The notes beneath the pieces were generated by a model. It worked only from the letters and a program-made list of their open reading frames with translations. It made no database searches and was not told where the DNA came from. A DNA stretch of 64,000 nt from Blautia sp. MSJ-19 (GTDB taxonomy: Bacteria > Bacillota > Clostridia > Lachnospirales > Lachnospiraceae). A program made the position numbers and the translations under genes. The stretch is taken from assembly GCF_018918125.1 (NCBI RefSeq), contig NZ_JAHLQA010000044.1, positions 40,455 through 104,454 on the forward strand, given 5' to 3'. How positions within the stretch are numbered: position 1 is the first letter of the stretch; each line of letters begins with the position of its first letter. Of the stretch, positions 47,783 to 57,014 are shown piece by piece.

Positions 47783-48775
47783 TTAATTTAATGAGATCTC
47801 ATCGATCAGTTTCAACTCTTCTTCCGTAAGAGGTGCACTGGCAATTGCTTTTATGTTATCCAGAATCTGCTGTGGCTTGGATGCACCGATCAGAACACTG
47901 GTGACTTCTTTCTGCTGCAGAAGCCATGCAAGAGCCATATCTGCCAGCTTCTCACCACGCTGTGCAGCCAGATCGTTCAGTTTACGGATCTGGTCAAGTC
48001 TGTGCTCATCGAGAATGCTTTCTTTGAGAAATCTGCCATCGGTACGGATACGACTATCCTCAGGAATTCCATGCAAATACCGGTCTGTAAGCTGTCCCTG
48101 TGCCAGCGGACTGAACGTGATCAGACCTTTCTTGAGTTCACCGGTTGTTTCTTTCAGTCCGTTTTTCTCCACGGTTCGGTCAAAAATGGAATAACGGTTC
48201 TGGTTGATCACAAACGGACAATGCAGATCTTCCAGGATCGCGGTTGCTTTTCTCAATGTCGCTCCATCGTAGTTGGAAAGTCCGACATAGATTGCCTTGC
48301 CACTCTGTACAGCACTTGCCAAAGCTCCCATTGTCTCTTCCAGTGGTGTATCCGGATCCATTCTGTGGTGATAAAAAATATCCACATAGTCCAGTCCCAT
48401 ACGCTTCAGACTCTGGTCCAGGCTTGCAAGAAGGTATTTACGACTTCCCCAGTTTCCATAAGGGCCATCCCACATCTCATATCCGGCTTTTGTTGTGATA
48501 ATCAGCTCATCACGGTATACCCCTAAGTCTTCTTTCAGGATACGTCCAAAATTTTTCTCAGCACTTCCCGGTTCCGGACCATAATTATTTGCCAGGTCAA
48601 ACTGTGTGATTCCGTTATCAAACGCAGTAAAACAAAGCTTTCTCATATTTTCAAAATTTGCTGTATCACCAAAATTATGCCACAACCCCAGTGACACCTT
48701 CGGCAGCATCAGTCCGCTGTTTCCACAGTGAGCGTACTCCATAGTTGTATATCTCTCTTTTGATGCAGTATACAT
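47783..48775 (-). CDS. Aldo/keto reductase, YghZ/GPR-like
   Basis: A 330-residue TIM-barrel NADPH-dependent reductase. The catalytic Asp and Tyr are in FDLANNYGPEPGSAE near residue 57 (D and Y), the Lys in TTKAGYEM near 95, and the His in FYHHRMDP near 135; GASKPQQ near 300 is the cofactor loop. The sequence looks like L-glyceraldehyde 3-phosphate reductases that detoxify aldehydes. AGGAAACG precedes the ATG. The promoter is of MerR-activated type, which fits an aldehyde or electrophile response. Confidence 0.92.
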   Translation of the reverse strand: MYTASKERYTTMEYAHCGNSGLMLPKVSLGLWHNFGDTANFENMRKLCFTAFDNGITQFDLANNYGPEPGSAEKNFGRILKEDLGVYRDELIITTKAGYEMWDGPYGNWGSRKYLLASLDQSLKRMGLDYVDIFYHHRMDPDTPLEETMGALASAVQSGKAIYVGLSNYDGATLRKATAILEDLHCPFVINQNRYSIFDRTVEKNGLKETTGELKKGLITFSPLAQGQLTDRYLHGIPEDSRIRTDGRFLKESILDEHRLDQIRKLNDLAAQRGEKLADMALAWLLQQKEVTSVLIGASKPQQILDNIKAIASAPLTEEELKLIDEISLN

Positions 48776-48815
48776 ATTCGTTTCCTCCCAAAATATAGTT
48801 TGCTTCTTTATACAA

Positions 48816-48846
48816 AGATTAACACTTCAAGTATACTTGAAGTCAA
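48816..48846 (-). promoter_or_regulatory. MerR-type promoter with 19-bp spacer and perfect palindrome
   Basis: Minus strand: TTGACT (48841-48846), 19-base spacer, TAATCT (48816-48821). CTTCAAGTATACTTGAAG, centred in the spacer, is a perfect palindrome that extends to 20 bp (48824-48843). This is the layout of promoters untwisted by MerR-family activators such as AdhR/NmlR. Confidence 0.75.
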
Positions 48847-48863
48847 GAATTTTCACTCAACTT

Positions 48864-49547
48864 TCACCGCAAACTTCTTAAATACACTTTTTGTTCCGGT
48901 GTGATCCGATAACTTTCCACCGCCTTCTGGATGGTCTTACGATGTACCCACTCCGGCAGTCGGCGTTCTTCGAGATATGGGATTGTCGCATCCCACTGTT
49001 TCGCCAGTGCAGTTGCCAGATACCATGCGATCATCATATTTACATAATACTCGTCTGAATGAATATCTGCTGCCATTTTCAGATATTCCGGTCTGAAATC
49101 ATCATCCAGATAAAAACTCATCAGCATACCAATTCCATATCGAACTGTATAGGTTTCTCCGGATGCAATCCAGCTTTTAATCTCCGTAAGCAGCTCTTCT
49201 TTATGCTTTGAAAAACATTTTGGTGCCGGAAGGTCACAGGTTGCCCAGTTATTCACATACGGCAGAAATCTTTTTACCTCTGCCAGACACTTCTCATAAT
49301 CTCGGATCCAGCTTACGATCATCATATGCATATTATTTTCTTCGTAATAACGATGTGGCAGGTCACAAAGAAAAAGGTCTGCTTCCGGTGTTTTTACAAA
49401 TTCTTTTGTAAATTTCCGGAGAATCGGTGTACGGATTCCAATGATCGTTTCTTTATCAATTCCCGGTAACAGTTTACTGTGAAAATCCCGGTATTTCAGG
49501 TCCTGCAGTTCAAACAGCTGTTTCTCCAGTTCTTCTATACCAAACAT
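48864..49547 (-). CDS. DNA alkylation repair protein, AlkD-like
   Basis: A 227-residue all-helical HEAT-like repeat protein. IIGIRTPILRKFTKEF near residue 35 and WATCDLPAPKCFSKH near 105 are the family's helix and Trp-Asp positions that hold the alkylated base; W and D are present. Members excise N3- and N7-alkyl purines without base flipping. No membrane segment or secretion signal. It is monocistronic, between a terminator and the MerR-type promoter. Confidence 0.88.
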   Translation of the reverse strand: MFGIEELEKQLFELQDLKYRDFHSKLLPGIDKETIIGIRTPILRKFTKEFVKTPEADLFLCDLPHRYYEENNMHMMIVSWIRDYEKCLAEVKRFLPYVNNWATCDLPAPKCFSKHKEELLTEIKSWIASGETYTVRYGIGMLMSFYLDDDFRPEYLKMAADIHSDEYYVNMMIAWYLATALAKQWDATIPYLEERRLPEWVHRKTIQKAVESYRITPEQKVYLRSLR

Positions 49548-49574
49548 AAATTTCCCTCATTTTCCATACATTTT

Positions 49575-49613
49575 CAAAAAACTCTGTGCATTTTACCTGT
49601 ACAGAGTTTTTTG
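49575..49613. terminator. Terminator after mscL
   Basis: ACTCTGT (49581-49587) pairs with ACAGAGT (49601-49607), with A-run and T-run on either side, so it works in both directions. Confidence 0.7.
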
Positions 49614-49630
49614 TAATCTGAGTATTCTTC

Positions 49631-50041
49631 TTATTCTGCCTTTGTTTCTTCCAGAATGGATGTACAGTGCGGACATCTGGTTGCCTTGATGCTGATCTCA
49701 CTCTGGCAGTATGGACAGATCTTTGTCTCTGGTTCAGCCGGCTCTTCCGGTTTCTTTGTAAGCCCTGTCAGCTTATTGATTGCCTTCAGCAGACAGAAAA
49801 GAATAAAAGCCATGATAATGAAATTTACAACCGCCGAAAGGAATGACGATGCAAATCCCGCAACATCAGCCAAAGAATATGTAGCACCGCCCGTCAGAAC
49901 ATTCAGGATTGGATTGATAAAGTTATCGGTCAATGACGTTACGATCCCAGAAAAAGCACCACCGATAATTACACCAACTGCCATATCCATCACATTTCCA
50001 CGGAGTGCAAAAGCCTTAAATTCTTCTATGAACTTTTTCAT
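49631..50041 (-). CDS. mscL: Large-conductance mechanosensitive channel with C-terminal zinc ribbon
   Basis: A 136-residue channel that releases solutes on osmotic downshock. The N-terminal amphipathic helix and pore helix are typical: FALRGNVMDMAVGVIIGGAF (residues 11-30), then a periplasmic loop and the second helix (65-86). After residue 98, where other MscL proteins have a short charged helix, there is a Pro/Glu linker and a complete zinc ribbon, Cys109-x2-Cys112 and Cys123-x2-Cys126. This would hang as a pentamer on the cytoplasmic side and is an unusual addition. The family identification itself is firm. Confidence 0.95.
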   Translation of the reverse strand: MKKFIEEFKAFALRGNVMDMAVGVIIGGAFSGIVTSLTDNFINPILNVLTGGATYSLADVAGFASSFLSAVVNFIIMAFILFCLLKAINKLTGLTKKPEEPAEPETKICPYCQSEISIKATRCPHCTSILEETKAE

Positions 50042-50162
50042 CCTTCGTATCCCCCTTCATTTGATACTACAAATTATAACACACTGCCCATTTTGTACAA
50101 TCCTTCATGCATAATTTCTGTGTTTTCTTTATACCTTTAACTAAAAGCCTGTGGAGTCTGCC

Positions 50163-51272
50163 ATGTTACGGGACAAACAAGACAAATTTCTCTCAAAGTC
50201 GGATTCCCTTATGCTGACACTCGTCCTTATCCTGGCTGCTTTCGGATTGCTTATCCTCCTCAGTGCCAGCGAATATAATGGCAGAGTACGCTTCCATGAC
50301 TCTGCTTATTATTTTAAAAAACAGCTTTTCGCCACCTCCCTCGGACTTGGCACGATGTATCTGGTCTCCACCATCGATTATCACTTTTTTGTCCGGCTTG
50401 CACCGGCTGCATACCTGCTTTCCATGCTGCTGTCCACCGCTGTTCTTCTTTTCGGTCAGGAAATCAACGGTTCCAGGCGTTGGCTGAATCTTGGTCCCCT
50501 TTCCTTTCAGCCTTCTGAATTCGCCAAGGTTGCTGTCGTTCTTTTTCTGACCTGGCAAATTGAAAAAGCCCGTAAAAGAACCGATGGATTCTGGTTCATG
50601 TGCCGTACTATGCTGACACTCCTTCCCATCGTCGGGCTGGTTGGCTCCAACAACTTAAGTACTGCCATCATCATTCTCGGAATCGGTGTCATTCTGATCT
50701 TTGCCGCCAGTCCACGTTATATGCAATTTGTAGCTCTGGGTGGCTCAGGCATTGGTTTTATCGCCATCTTTCTTGCTGCCGAAAGTTATCGTCTGGAACG
50801 CCTTGCAATCTGGCGTGATCCTGAAAAATATGAAAAAGGCTTTCAGACGATCCAGGGACTTTATGCAATCGGAAGCGGAGGACTTTTTGGCAGAGGTCTT
50901 GGCAACAGCATACAAAAACTGGGCTTCGTTCCCGAAGCCCAGAATGATATGATCTTTTCGATTATCTGTGAAGAAATGGGTCTGGCTGGTGCCATTATCC
51001 TTATCCTCATTTTTGCACTTTTACTTTGGAGGCTCTGCGTCATCTCCATGCACTGCCAGGAACTTTCCGGAGCGCTTCTGGCTGCCGGAATCATGGGGCA
51101 CCTTGCCATCCAGGTTATCCTGAACATTGCCGTTGTCACCAACACCATTCCAAATACCGGAATCACGCTCCCATTTATCAGCTACGGAGGTACTTCCATC
51201 GTATTTCTGCTCGGTGAAATGGGGCTGGCACTGAATGTCAGCCGTCAGAAAAACAGGCCGCCCACCAGATAA
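50163..51272 (+). CDS. FtsW/RodA/SpoVE family peptidoglycan polymerase
   Basis: A 369-residue SEDS protein with 10 membrane segments that polymerizes lipid II with a partner class B PBP. GSRRWLNLGPLSFQPSEFAK around 105-124 and the QNDMIFSIICEEMG and PNTGITLPFISYGGTS motifs near 260 and 335 are intact; they fit FtsW/SpoVE better than RodA. No PBP gene is beside it. ATG at 50163 follows GTGGAG. Its last 28 bases overlap the convergent feoAB gene, so no terminator separates the two. Confidence 0.93.
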   Translation: MLRDKQDKFLSKSDSLMLTLVLILAAFGLLILLSASEYNGRVRFHDSAYYFKKQLFATSLGLGTMYLVSTIDYHFFVRLAPAAYLLSMLLSTAVLLFGQEINGSRRWLNLGPLSFQPSEFAKVAVVLFLTWQIEKARKRTDGFWFMCRTMLTLLPIVGLVGSNNLSTAIIILGIGVILIFAASPRYMQFVALGGSGIGFIAIFLAAESYRLERLAIWRDPEKYEKGFQTIQGLYAIGSGGLFGRGLGNSIQKLGFVPEAQNDMIFSIICEEMGLAGAIILILIFALLLWRLCVISMHCQELSGALLAAGIMGHLAIQVILNIAVVTNTIPNTGITLPFISYGGTSIVFLLGEMGLALNVSRQKNRPPTR

Positions 51273-53608
51273 ACTGCGAAAGAAACCAGCCATGCGATCA
51301 CACACTGTGCCAACACAACAAAAATCGCCCATTTTCCACCAAGTTCTCTTTTGATTGAAGCGATTGCCGCCACACATGGCGTATACAGCAGGCAAAAAGC
51401 CAGAAGACTGAGTGCCGAAAGCGGTGTAATGCTGCCAAGCAATGTCGCCGTATTTCCAAACAGAATGGACAGAGTTGATACTACACTTTCTTTTGCCATA
51501 AAACCAGTGATCAGCGCTGTAGAGATTCTCCAGTCGCCATATCCCATCGGTTTAAAGATCGGCGCGATCACACTGGCCACCATTGCAAGAATACTGTCCT
51601 TAGAATCTGTCACAATACTCAGATGAGAATTAAACGTCTGCAAAAACCAGATTACCAGAGTTGCCATAAAGATTACTGTAAACGCTCTCTGCAGAAAATC
51701 TTTTGCTTTGTCCCAGAGCAGATGCCCTACGTTTTTTGCCCCCGGCATACGATAATTCGGCAATTCCATAACAAACGGTACTGCCTCGCCGCTGAACAAT
51801 GTATTTCTCATCAGAAGCGCCATCAGGATTCCCATGATGATTCCACCAAAATACAGTGCAATCATCACGATTGCCCCATGTTTCGGGAAAAATGCCGCGG
51901 TAAAAAATGCATAGATTGGAAGTTTTGCCGAACAGCTCATAAATGGTGTCAGCAGAATCGTCATCTTACGGTCACGCTCCGACGGAAGTGTGCGGCTCGC
52001 CATAACACCCGGAACCGTACATCCGAATCCCACAAGCATCGGCACAATACTTCTTCCGGAAAGTCCGATCTTTCGAAGCAGTTTATCCATCACAAAAGCA
52101 ACTCGTGCCATATATCCGCTGTCTTCCAGAAGCGACAGAAAGAAAAATAACGTTACAATTACCGGAAGGAAACTTAATACACTTCCGACGCCATTAAATA
52201 CTCCATCCATAACCAGCGAATGCAACACATCATTGACGCCCGCTGCTGTCATCCAGTTATCCACGATATTACCCAATGCCGTGATTCCCATATCCAGAAC
52301 ATTCTGCAAAAAAGCGCCGATCACACTGAACGTCAGGAAAAATACAAGTCCCATGATTCCGACAAAACACGGGATTGCTGTATACTTGCCAGTAAGGATC
52401 TTATCAATCTTCACACTTCGAAGGTGCTCTTTGCTTTCTTTTGGTTTCACGACCGTCTCATCACAGACTTTTTCAATAAAATCAAAACGCATATGTGCGA
52501 TTGCCGCCGCTCTGTCCAGTCCACGTTCCTTCTCCATCTGTTTGATGATATGCTCCAGAGTCTCTTTCTCATTCTGATCCAGTTTCAGACTTTCCATGAT
52601 CAGAGAATCCCCCTCTGCAAGCTTCGCTGCCGCAAAACGTACCGGAATGCCGGCTGCTTTTGCATGGTCTTCGATCAGATGCATGATCGCATGCAGACAT
52701 CTGTGCACAGCTCCACCATCTTCATTGACATCACAGAAATCAATTGCTCGTGGTGGTTCCTGATATTTCGCCACATGGATCGCATGATGCACCAGTTCGT
52801 CAATTCCTTCGTTTTTGGCTGCCGAAATCGGAATAACCGGAATTCCAAGCATCTCCTCCATCTGGTTCACCAGAATGGAACCGCCGTTTTCCCGAACCTC
52901 ATCCATCATATTCAGTGCCAGGACCATCGGGATATCCAGCTCCATCAGCTGCATGGTCAGATACAGATTTCTCTCTATATTTGTCGCATCTACAATGTTG
53001 ATGATTCCCTTCGGATGCTCATCCAGTACGAAATTTCTTGTCACGATCTCTTCACTGGAATATGGCGACATCGAATAAATACCCGGAAGATCTGTCACAA
53101 GAGTATTGCTCCTGCCACGGATATTTCCGTCTTTTCTGTCTACCGTAACTCCCGGAAAGTTTCCAACATGCTGACTGGAACCAGTCAGCTGATTAAACAA
53201 AGTAGTCTTGCCACAGTTCTGATTTCCTGCAAGTGCAAATGTCAGTATCTCATGATCCGGTAATGGATGCTCATTTTCTTTTGTATGGTATTTGCCACCT
53301 TCGCCGATGCCCGGATGTGGAATCCCCATCGCCCCATCCTGTTTCCGTGCTGCTTTACTCTCCGTATTCTTTGCCGCATCACGGATATTTTCTATCTCAA
53401 TCTTCTCTGCATCTGCCAGACGCAGTGTCAGTTCATAGCTGTGGATACGAAGCTCCATAGGGTCTCCCATCGGTGCATATTTCACCATGGTCACTTCGCC
53501 CTTCGGAATCAGCCCCATATCCAGGAAATGCTGTCTCAGAGCACCCTCACCACCAACAGAGCGTATCGTCGCAGTTTTCCCGATCGGTAATTCGCGTAAT
53601 GTTGTCAT
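51245..53608 (-). CDS. feoB: Ferrous iron transporter FeoB with fused N-terminal FeoA domain
   Basis: A 787-residue Fe(II) importer. Residues 1-75 are a FeoA SH3-like domain (IGKTATIRSVGGEGALRQHF); a 45-residue linker follows. The G domain starts near 122: G1 GNQNCGKTTLFN, DLPGIYSM near 173 and NMMDE near 218. The membrane part (about 400-787) has the two Gate regions with VGFGCTVPGVMASRT and LYTPCVAAIA. In most bacteria FeoA is a separate protein; here the fusion fixes a 1:1 ratio. AGAGG precedes the ATG. The upstream spacer has a TTGACA at 53698-53703 but no convincing -10 or Fur box. Confidence 0.97.
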   Translation of the reverse strand: MTTLRELPIGKTATIRSVGGEGALRQHFLDMGLIPKGEVTMVKYAPMGDPMELRIHSYELTLRLADAEKIEIENIRDAAKNTESKAARKQDGAMGIPHPGIGEGGKYHTKENEHPLPDHEILTFALAGNQNCGKTTLFNQLTGSSQHVGNFPGVTVDRKDGNIRGRSNTLVTDLPGIYSMSPYSSEEIVTRNFVLDEHPKGIINIVDATNIERNLYLTMQLMELDIPMVLALNMMDEVRENGGSILVNQMEEMLGIPVIPISAAKNEGIDELVHHAIHVAKYQEPPRAIDFCDVNEDGGAVHRCLHAIMHLIEDHAKAAGIPVRFAAAKLAEGDSLIMESLKLDQNEKETLEHIIKQMEKERGLDRAAAIAHMRFDFIEKVCDETVVKPKESKEHLRSVKIDKILTGKYTAIPCFVGIMGLVFFLTFSVIGAFLQNVLDMGITALGNIVDNWMTAAGVNDVLHSLVMDGVFNGVGSVLSFLPVIVTLFFFLSLLEDSGYMARVAFVMDKLLRKIGLSGRSIVPMLVGFGCTVPGVMASRTLPSERDRKMTILLTPFMSCSAKLPIYAFFTAAFFPKHGAIVMIALYFGGIIMGILMALLMRNTLFSGEAVPFVMELPNYRMPGAKNVGHLLWDKAKDFLQRAFTVIFMATLVIWFLQTFNSHLSIVTDSKDSILAMVASVIAPIFKPMGYGDWRISTALITGFMAKESVVSTLSILFGNTATLLGSITPLSALSLLAFCLLYTPCVAAIASIKRELGGKWAIFVVLAQCVIAWLVSFAVYLVGGLFF

Positions 53609-53738
53609 GTACGATTTCCTCTTATCTTTCCCGTTCTTTGTTGATACTTTTTATCATTAAGTACGTATGAACTAACCCTAATGTAAATGAGAATTTTTGT
53701 CAATAGTTTTCTGTGATCGAACATAAAACCAGGCATAA
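53609..53738 (-). promoter_or_regulatory. Upstream region of feoAB
   Basis: Minus strand TTGACA at 53698-53703; the best -10 at 17 bases is the poor TAGGGT (53675-53680). An iron regulator site is likely by function but I see no clear Fur or DtxR palindrome. Confidence 0.3.
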
Positions 53739-53801
53739 AAAATCCCTGTCAGGATATGATCTCCGGATATTTTTCCAGATTTCATAGCCCACAGGGATTT
53801 C
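53739..53801 (-). terminator. Terminator after the flavodiiron gene
   Basis: AAATCCCTGT and ACAGGGATTT form a 10-bp outer stem around a long loop with inner pairing; the minus strand continues TTTTTTATG. Confidence 0.75.
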
Positions 53802-53876
53802 ATATTGCATCTGATCTGATTTTATCTGTCAGAAATAAGTAATTTCTTTTCCAGAATGCTTTTTATCAAAAAAATC

Positions 53877-55043
53877 TTATTTGCACAGTTCCTCTGCCAT
53901 CTGATCAAGTTCTTTCATATTTTCATCGCTTAAGGAAGACATGATCTTGACTGTTGTATCCAGCCAGGTGATGTTTTTGCTCTTTTCAAACTCTGCCTTC
54001 ATAACTTTGGCAGCGTTCGGAGCCCAGCTTCCGTTTTCAATGAGACCGATGGTACGGTTCTGATAATTTCTCTCTGTCAGATGATCAATATATGTCTTCA
54101 TGAACGGGAAGATATCTGCGTTGTATGTAATGGTTGCAAGAACCAGCTTACCATAGCGGAAAGCATCCTCGACCGCTTCTGCCATGTCATCTCTTGCAAG
54201 GTCAAATACAGTAACCTTCGGGCATCCTTTTTCTTCCAGCTTCTGAGCCAGAACTTCGACTGCTTTTTTTGTATTTCCATATACAGATGAGTAAGCGATC
54301 ACAACACCTTCACTCTCTACTTTATAAGATGACCAGATGTCATATTTCTCAATGTAATGTCCCAGATTCTCTGTCAGGATCGGTCCATGAAGCGGGCAGA
54401 TTGTCTGAATATCCAGAGTTGCTGCAGCTTTGAGGAGTTTCTGAACCTGCGGACCGTATTTTCCAACGATACCAATGTAATAACGGCGTGCTTCGCAGTC
54501 CCAGTCCTCTTCTACATCAAGAGCACCGAATTTACCAAATCCATCTGCTGAAAACAGAACTTTATCTGTGCTGTCATAAGTCACCATAACTTCCGGCCAG
54601 TGAACCATCGGTGCAAATACAAATGTCAGCACATGTCTGCCAAGTGTCAGGCTCTCACCATTTGCCACTACCAGTTTCTTATCTCCCAGATCCATGCCTC
54701 TGAAGAAGTTTTCCATCATGGTAAATGTCTTGGTATTAGCTACAACTGTCACATCCGGATATGCTTTGACAAAATTTTCGATGTTGGCAGCATGGTCAGG
54801 TTCCATGTGCTGTACAACCAGATAATCCGGCTTTGCACCATCAAGTACTTTAGCCACATTTCCGAGCCATTCTTCTGTAAAATTACCATCTACTGTATCC
54901 ATAACTGCGATCTTTTCATCCATGATCACATAAGAGTTGTAAGACATACCGTTCGGTACATCATACTGTCCCTCGAATAAGTCTACCTGATGGTCATTTA
55001 CACCTACATAATAAATATCATTTCCAATTTTCATTGTTGCCAT
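53877..55043 (-). CDS. Flavodiiron protein (FprA family A-type flavoprotein)
   Basis: A 388-residue cytosolic enzyme that reduces O2 to water, or NO to N2O, protecting anaerobes. The beta-lactamase-like domain (1-250) has the diiron ligands H79-x-E81-x-D83-H84, H148, D167 and a His in CPLHGP near 225. The flavodoxin domain (255-388) binds FMN, with the phosphate loop SSVYGNTKKAV near 260. There is no fused rubredoxin, so electrons must come from a separate one. GAGGAGG precedes the start (a second ATG is three codons in). It lies 29 bases after the EamA gene. Confidence 0.95.
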   Translation of the reverse strand: MATMKIGNDIYYVGVNDHQVDLFEGQYDVPNGMSYNSYVIMDEKIAVMDTVDGNFTEEWLGNVAKVLDGAKPDYLVVQHMEPDHAANIENFVKAYPDVTVVANTKTFTMMENFFRGMDLGDKKLVVANGESLTLGRHVLTFVFAPMVHWPEVMVTYDSTDKVLFSADGFGKFGALDVEEDWDCEARRYYIGIVGKYGPQVQKLLKAAATLDIQTICPLHGPILTENLGHYIEKYDIWSSYKVESEGVVIAYSSVYGNTKKAVEVLAQKLEEKGCPKVTVFDLARDDMAEAVEDAFRYGKLVLATITYNADIFPFMKTYIDHLTERNYQNRTIGLIENGSWAPNAAKVMKAEFEKSKNITWLDTTVKIMSSLSDENMKELDQMAEELCK

Positions 55044-55072
55044 TTACCTCCTCATTGGTCTGGTTTTCTTTA

Positions 55073-55942
55073 TTATTTCTTTGCTACTTTCATATTGTAA
55101 ACGAACATTCCCAGAGATGCAAGAATGATCAGTCCATATCCGATAAAACTGTACGTATCCGGAATCTCTCCAAACAGGAAAAATCCAAGAAGTGTTGCAA
55201 ATATGATCTGCGAATAATCAAAAATTGAAATCTTCCCCGCCGGTGCATACGTGTATGCCGCAGTAATCGTAAACTGACCGCCGGCAGCAAACAGGCCCGC
55301 CATCAGAAGTGTTGCAAGCTGCTTTCCTGTCATAGGTGTATAATGAAAGATCAGATATGGCAGTACAAACAGGCAGGAAAACATGGAAAAATAAAACACA
55401 ATGATAGGACCTTTGATTCCATGTGTTCCAAGAACACGTACCATTGTATATGCAATTCCTGCTCCAAGACCACCGCAGACACCGATCAGTGCAGGAATCA
55501 ATGCCGCATTCTGAAATCCCGGCTTTACAACGAACAGGCATCCGATAAATGCCAGAAGTACACATGCCCCCTGTACTGGTGTGATCTTTTCTTTCAAAAT
55601 CAGAAAAGAAAAGATAATTGCAAAAAACGGCGACAGTTTGTTCAGAATCGATGCATCTGCAACCAGAAGGTGATCAATTGCGTAAAAATTGCAGAGAATT
55701 CCAAGTGTGCCAAATGCACAACGGAGAAAAAGCGATCCCCAGTACTGTTTCTGTACTTTCGGAACAATATGGTCTTTACTCAGAATGATCGCTGCAAAAA
55801 CTGCTGCTACCAGATTACGGAAAAAGCTTTTCTGCACCGACGGAAGATCGCCGGCCAGGCGCACACTCACATTCATACACGCGAAGAAAAAAGCGGACAG
55901 AATGATCATTGTCATTCCCTTTATATAATTTTCCTGTTTCAT
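55073..55942 (-). CDS. EamA/DMT family transporter
   Basis: A 289-residue protein with ten membrane helices arranged as two EamA repeats of about 140 residues (LSAFFFACMNVSVRLAG at the start of the first; IGVCGGLGAGIAYTMVRVLG at the second). DMT transporters export metabolites or drugs; the substrate is not evident. Upstream GGAGG is rather far (about 15 bases). It is likely co-transcribed with the flavodiiron gene. Confidence 0.9.
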   Translation of the reverse strand: MKQENYIKGMTMIILSAFFFACMNVSVRLAGDLPSVQKSFFRNLVAAVFAAIILSKDHIVPKVQKQYWGSLFLRCAFGTLGILCNFYAIDHLLVADASILNKLSPFFAIIFSFLILKEKITPVQGACVLLAFIGCLFVVKPGFQNAALIPALIGVCGGLGAGIAYTMVRVLGTHGIKGPIIVFYFSMFSCLFVLPYLIFHYTPMTGKQLATLLMAGLFAAGGQFTITAAYTYAPAGKISIFDYSQIIFATLLGFFLFGEIPDTYSFIGYGLIILASLGMFVYNMKVAKK

Positions 55943-56259
55943 TTTAAATTTTTCAGACCTCCTAATATTTTTACAAATAGATAAATCGTAGTTTATTATC
56001 TATATCATATCTTTCGTGATATGAACCCTTTGTATTATATGTGTTCCTGTCTATCATAGCACCAACCCACAGGCAGATACAATAGCTAACTGTTTACAGC
56101 TTCCACACACACAATATATTATAGAAGGAATTCGGTTTTCGCAAATTTTATATGGAAGTTTCGAATTCTTTCCGTTATAATGATAGCTGAACACACACTT
56201 AGAGAGACGCGGCACTTTGCTACAGTACTAAAGCCGCCTCAGAACGGAGGAAATTTATT
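55943..56259. other. Divergent 317-base intergenic region
   Basis: No gene seen. For the plus side, TATAAT at 56176-56181 is a probable -10 of thrH. GCGGC (56209-56213) and GCCGC (56233-56237), with TTT/AAA inside, form a hairpin in the thrH leader that ends 5-6 bases before the ribosome-binding site. For the minus side, TAGATAA/TTATCTA and ATATCA/TGATAT pairs precede the EamA gene. I do not recognise a riboswitch class. Confidence 0.4.
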
Positions 56260-56865
56260 ATGGAAATTGTTTGTTTAGACCTTGAGGGCGTACTGGTACC
56301 TGAAATCTGGATCGCATTCGCAGAGGAAACCGGTATCCCGGAATTAAAGAGAACAACAAGAGATGAGCCGGACTACGACAAATTAATGAAATACCGTCTC
56401 AATATTCTGAAAGAGCACAATCTTGGACTGAAAGAGATTCAGGAAACAATTTCCAGGATTGATCCGCTTCCGGGCGCAAAAGAATTCCTCGACAAGCTCA
56501 GAGAAATGACACAGGTGATCATCATCAGCGATACCTTTTCTCAGTTCGCAGGACCTCTGATGAAAAAACTCGGCTACCCGACTATCTTCTGCAACTCTCT
56601 CGTTGTAGCAGACAACGGCGAGATCACAGACTTCAAGATGCGCTGTGAAAAATCCAAATACACGACAGTCAAAGCCCTGCAGTCCATCGGCTACGACACC
56701 ATCGCCAGCGGCGACAGTCACAACGACCTCGGCATGATCCAGGCAAGCAAAGCAGGCTTCCTGTTCAAGAGCACCGATGCCATCAAATCCGAATACCCGG
56801 AAATCCCGGCATACGAGACTTATGATGAGCTGTATGATGCGATCAGGAAAGTGATCGAAAGATAA
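56260..56865 (+). CDS. thrH: Phosphoserine phosphatase/homoserine phosphotransferase ThrH
   Basis: A 201-residue HAD-superfamily enzyme. Motif I is CLDLEGVLVP with nucleophile Asp7 and acid Glu9 (the D-L-E form typical of ThrH), motif II IISDTFSQF near 88, motif III with Lys near 130, and motif IV SGDSHNDLGMI near 150. ThrH removes phosphate from phosphoserine or passes it to homoserine, linking serine and threonine synthesis. Length and start (GGAGG upstream) are as in the family. Confidence 0.92.
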   Translation: MEIVCLDLEGVLVPEIWIAFAEETGIPELKRTTRDEPDYDKLMKYRLNILKEHNLGLKEIQETISRIDPLPGAKEFLDKLREMTQVIIISDTFSQFAGPLMKKLGYPTIFCNSLVVADNGEITDFKMRCEKSKYTTVKALQSIGYDTIASGDSHNDLGMIQASKAGFLFKSTDAIKSEYPEIPAYETYDELYDAIRKVIER

Positions 56866-56918
56866 TTCTATCAATCAATAAATACACAACTGGTGTCTTT
56901 TTGATTCCAATGCAATAA

Positions 56919-56980
56919 TAAACTCCCCGACGGATCGTCCCCTCATATACAGAGGTTAGCGATCCACCTGGGAGTTTTCG
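56919..56980. terminator. Bidirectional terminator after thrH
   Basis: AACTCCC and GGGAGTT form the outer stem, with GGATCG/CGATCC and CTC/GAG inside; TTTT follows on the plus strand. Confidence 0.8.
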
Positions 56981-57014
56981 TTTCGTATTTCATATTTGTC
57001 CAATTCTGTAGATC

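Noticed and set aside
52220..53263. 347-codon plus-strand frame opposite feoAB
   Set aside because: His/Cys/Gln-rich shadow translation, with no start signals.
53641..53710. Fur box before feoAB
   Set aside because: AATGAGAATTTTTG is faintly similar to half of a Fur site, but no palindrome could be made.
56182..56259. Riboswitch before thrH
   Set aside because: There is one hairpin near the ribosome-binding site but no conserved core of any riboswitch class I know and no terminator.
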